Part shown: piece by piece, positions 6,951 through 7,816 of the stretch
Position numbering within the stretch: position 1 is the stretch's first letter
How the letters are laid out: each line of letters opens with the position of its first letter
Origin: an uncultured Alistipes sp.
Lineage (GTDB): Bacteria > Bacteroidota > Bacteroidia > Bacteroidales > Rikenellaceae
Length of the DNA: 7,816 nt
Assembly: GCA_947174295.1 (NCBI GenBank)
Contig: CAMWIG010000089.1
Span: 1 to 7,816, forward strand
Reading direction: 5' to 3'
Program-made: the position numbers and the translations under genes
The notes under the pieces: generated by a model
The model's database searches: none
What the model saw: only the letters and a program-made list of their open reading frames with translations
What the model was told of the DNA's origin: nothing

Positions 6951-6981
6951 CAAAGTAACCCAAAATTTCGCTCCCTGGCAA
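6951..6981 (-). promoter_or_regulatory. Putative promoter of the receptor operon
   Basis: On the minus strand a TTG at 6981-6979 is followed after 20 bases by TTACTTTG at 6958-6951, one base off the Bacteroidota -7 consensus TAnnTTTG. Spacing and sequence suit the housekeeping sigma factor of this phylum. Transcription would begin near 6945, giving a leader of about 12 nt before the GTG. That is short, so either the start codon or the promoter call could shift. Confidence 0.5.
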
Positions 6982-7004
6982 TCCTCATTTGTGAGGATGC
7001 CGGG
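6974..7004. promoter_or_regulatory. Inverted repeat overlapping the -33 region (operator candidate)
   Basis: A perfect 7-bp inverted repeat, ATCCTCA-TTTG-TGAGGAT (6981-6998), is extended by six further pairs (6974-6979 with 6999-7004, one G-T) after a single bulged A at 6980. No T-tract follows on either strand, so it is not a normal terminator. It covers the presumed -33 element of the receptor operon, which is where a repressor would bind. Confidence 0.5.
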
Positions 7005-7166
7005 CCGATTCGTTATGAGCGTTTCTTGATTTGAGGCCGGCGGAGAGGGGTGCTCGGAACATGGAATGTCCGGCCGGCATACGGCGAGACTTTGAATACG
7101 GACGCAGCGATGCGTCGCTTCCGGCGGAGCCGAAGAGACGCGACCTAATGTTTTGCGGGCGGACAT
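7005..7166. other. Gene-free gap between rpsT and the receptor operon
   Basis: I see no credible gene here. The short frames on both strands lack start context and protein-like composition. The only local structure is a 6-bp hairpin with a GCGA loop at 7101-7116, with no T-tract. I see no cobalamin, TPP or other riboswitch core motif. Confidence 0.6.
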
Positions 7167-7202
7167 AACGAAACAAGCCCCGACACGTTTGCGTCGGGGC
7201 TT
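7167..7202 (-). terminator. Rho-independent terminator of rpsT
   Basis: On the minus strand, arms 7202-7193 and 7184-7175 form a perfect 10-bp stem (AAGCCCCGAC with GTCGGGGCTT) around an 8-base loop, followed by a T-rich tail (GTTTCGTT). It lies about 20 bp after the rpsT stop. Confidence 0.9.
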
Positions 7203-7220
7203 GCTGTGTGTAAAGCAGAA

Positions 7221-7472
7221 TTACAGTGCGTTTACGTGGAGTTGGAGTGCGCCTTTGAGGTTGCCCGCCTTGTTCTTGTGGATGATGTTGTGCTTGGTGA
7301 GCTTGTCCAGCATAGCGGTTACCTTCGGAAGCAGTGCCTCCGCTGCGCTCTTCTCGGTAGTGTTGCGCAGAGCCTTCACAGCATTGCGTGCCGTCTTGTG
7401 ATAGAGACGGTTGTGAGCGCGTTTGGTAGCTGTCTGGCGAATTCTCTTCTTCGACGACTTGTGATTTGCCAT
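7221..7472 (-). CDS. rpsT: 30S ribosomal protein S20
   Basis: This encodes 83 residues, the usual S20 length. It is very basic and helical, and starts with the family signature M-A-N-H-K-S-S-K-K-R-I-R-Q, followed by R-A-H-N-R and A-L-P-K-V-like helices (L-L-P-K-V-T-A-M-L-D-K-L) and the Lys/His-rich I-I-H-K-N-K-A segment. S20 binds 16S rRNA in the small subunit and helps early assembly. The start is fixed by the conserved N-terminus. Only an AT-rich stretch and no strong Shine-Dalgarno sequence precede the ATG, as usual in this phylum. It lies downstream of tRNA-Glu on the same strand, possibly in one transcript, and ends at a strong terminator. Confidence 0.98.
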   Translation of the reverse strand: MANHKSSKKRIRQTATKRAHNRLYHKTARNAVKALRNTTEKSAAEALLPKVTAMLDKLTKHNIIHKNKAGNLKGALQLHVNAL

Positions 7473-7762
7473 AGTTAGTGTTTTTTATTTTTACTTTTTC
7501 GTTATCAATCTAATCGGGGCGGCGCGACAGCGGTTTCGTCTGACTTTTTTTCTTTCGAATCGCCGGGGGTGGTGCCCCGTCCTGCCGACTTCCTTGCGGA
7601 AGTCTTTTCCGCCACTTCCCTTGTTTTGCCGGCCGTGGCCGGTTTCGGATAGGCCTTAGGCCCGCTCCTGAGGATTTCGTCCCGTCAACAAATGCGGTCG
7701 TCTTCGAATAATTCACCGCTCGAAACCGGGAATATCTTCGATTCTCACCGCACCGTCAAGTG
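7473..7762 (-). other. Spacer or leader between tRNA-Glu and rpsT, hairpin-rich
   Basis: No gene can be called with confidence. On the minus strand the stretch holds several perfect stems in a row: CCGGCC/GGCCGG (7642-7629), GACTTCC-GCAA-GGAAGTC (7604-7587, a GNRA loop) and CGGGG/CCCCG (7579-7564), then an AT-rich stretch before rpsT. Two overlapping frames are open: 7510-7716 from a GTG, and 7505-7684 with an Ala/Lys/Pro-rich product but no start codon. It may be a structured rpsT leader, a decayed gene, or both signals may be chance in GC-rich DNA. Confidence 0.4.
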
Positions 7763-7816
7763 TAGCCCATAGCAGAATCGAACTGCTCTTTCAAGAATGA
7801 AAATCTTGCGTCCTAA
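7763..7816 (-). tRNA. tRNA-Glu (anticodon TTC), 5' part cut by window edge
   Basis: Read on the minus strand, the last 54 bases give the 3' three quarters of a tRNA: the end of the D-arm (GGAC), an anticodon stem CAAGA/TCTTG around the 7-base loop TTTTCAT (anticodon TTC, glutamate), a short variable region AAAG, a T-arm AGCAG-TTCGATT-CTGCT, an acceptor strand ATGGGCT and discriminator A. The CCA end is not encoded. The 5' acceptor strand lies outside the window, so pairing there is not tested. Confidence 0.93.

Noticed and set aside
6979..6981. TTG as start codon of the receptor
   Set aside because: It follows an in-frame TGA directly, falls on the proposed -33 element, and the next 16 codons do not have the codon use of the gene. 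Kept only as an alternative.
4118..6988. A 956-codon frame that would fuse a long basic protein to the small lipoprotein
   Set aside because: Upstream of 4579 it is the shadow of the receptor gene in another phase. The product is Arg/His-rich without domains, while the receptor frame shows clear plug and barrel motifs. Only the last 153 codons are real.
7101..7116. 6-bp hairpin with GCGA loop
   Set aside because: Short, with no T-tract and no link to a gene end; likely chance in GC-rich DNA.
7510..7716. 68-codon minus-strand frame from a GTG
   Set aside because: No recognisable motif, a Pro/Arg/Lys-rich product, and an equally open overlapping frame. Not enough to call a gene.
1..7816. CRISPR array, insertion sequence or integrase
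   Set aside because: No regularly spaced repeats, no transposase or recombinase frame and no terminal inverted repeats were seen on either strand.

Overview
The window looks like chromosomal DNA of a Bacteroidota member, most likely a moderately GC-rich Bacteroidales genus such as Alistipes (inference). The signs are a TonB-dependent receptor operon, two lipoproteins with acidic residues right after the lipobox cysteine, a PepSY-like periplasmic-sensor fold, weak or absent Shine-Dalgarno sequences, and -7 elements close to the Bacteroidota TAnnTTTG consensus. Every gene I can support lies on the minus strand, so the region is described from right to left, in the direction of transcription.

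The right edge (7816 to about 7170) is housekeeping. It holds the 3' part of a tRNA-Glu(UUC), a 290-base spacer rich in hairpins, rpsT (ribosomal protein S20), and a strong terminator. A 185-base gene-free gap follows. It carries an inverted repeat overlapping the presumed -33 element of the next promoter.

The middle (about 6981 to 3525) is a tight three-gene operon: a TonB-dependent outer-membrane receptor, a small lipoprotein whose start overlaps the receptor stop by four bases (ATGA), and, 5 bp further on, a nucleotidyltransferase-fold protein. After an 88-bp gap comes a PepSY-like lipoprotein (3436-2582), closed by a 14-bp terminator hairpin. Receptor plus surface lipoprotein suggests uptake of a ligand that cannot be named from sequence.

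The left part (2380 to 1) is the accessory and most unusual region. A 571-residue protein joins a GC-rich N-terminal domain, a calcium-loop-like motif, a long Gly/Ser/Asn linker, a cysteine cluster, and an AT-rich C-terminal domain with a JAMM/JAB-type H-x-H-P...S-x-x-D motif. Two small secreted proteins follow closely. They have different signal peptides but almost identical DNA for the start of the mature protein. The second runs off the window edge. The layout resembles a polymorphic effector with an exchangeable C-terminal tip and a tandem array of cognate immunity or accessory proteins, but that role is inferred.
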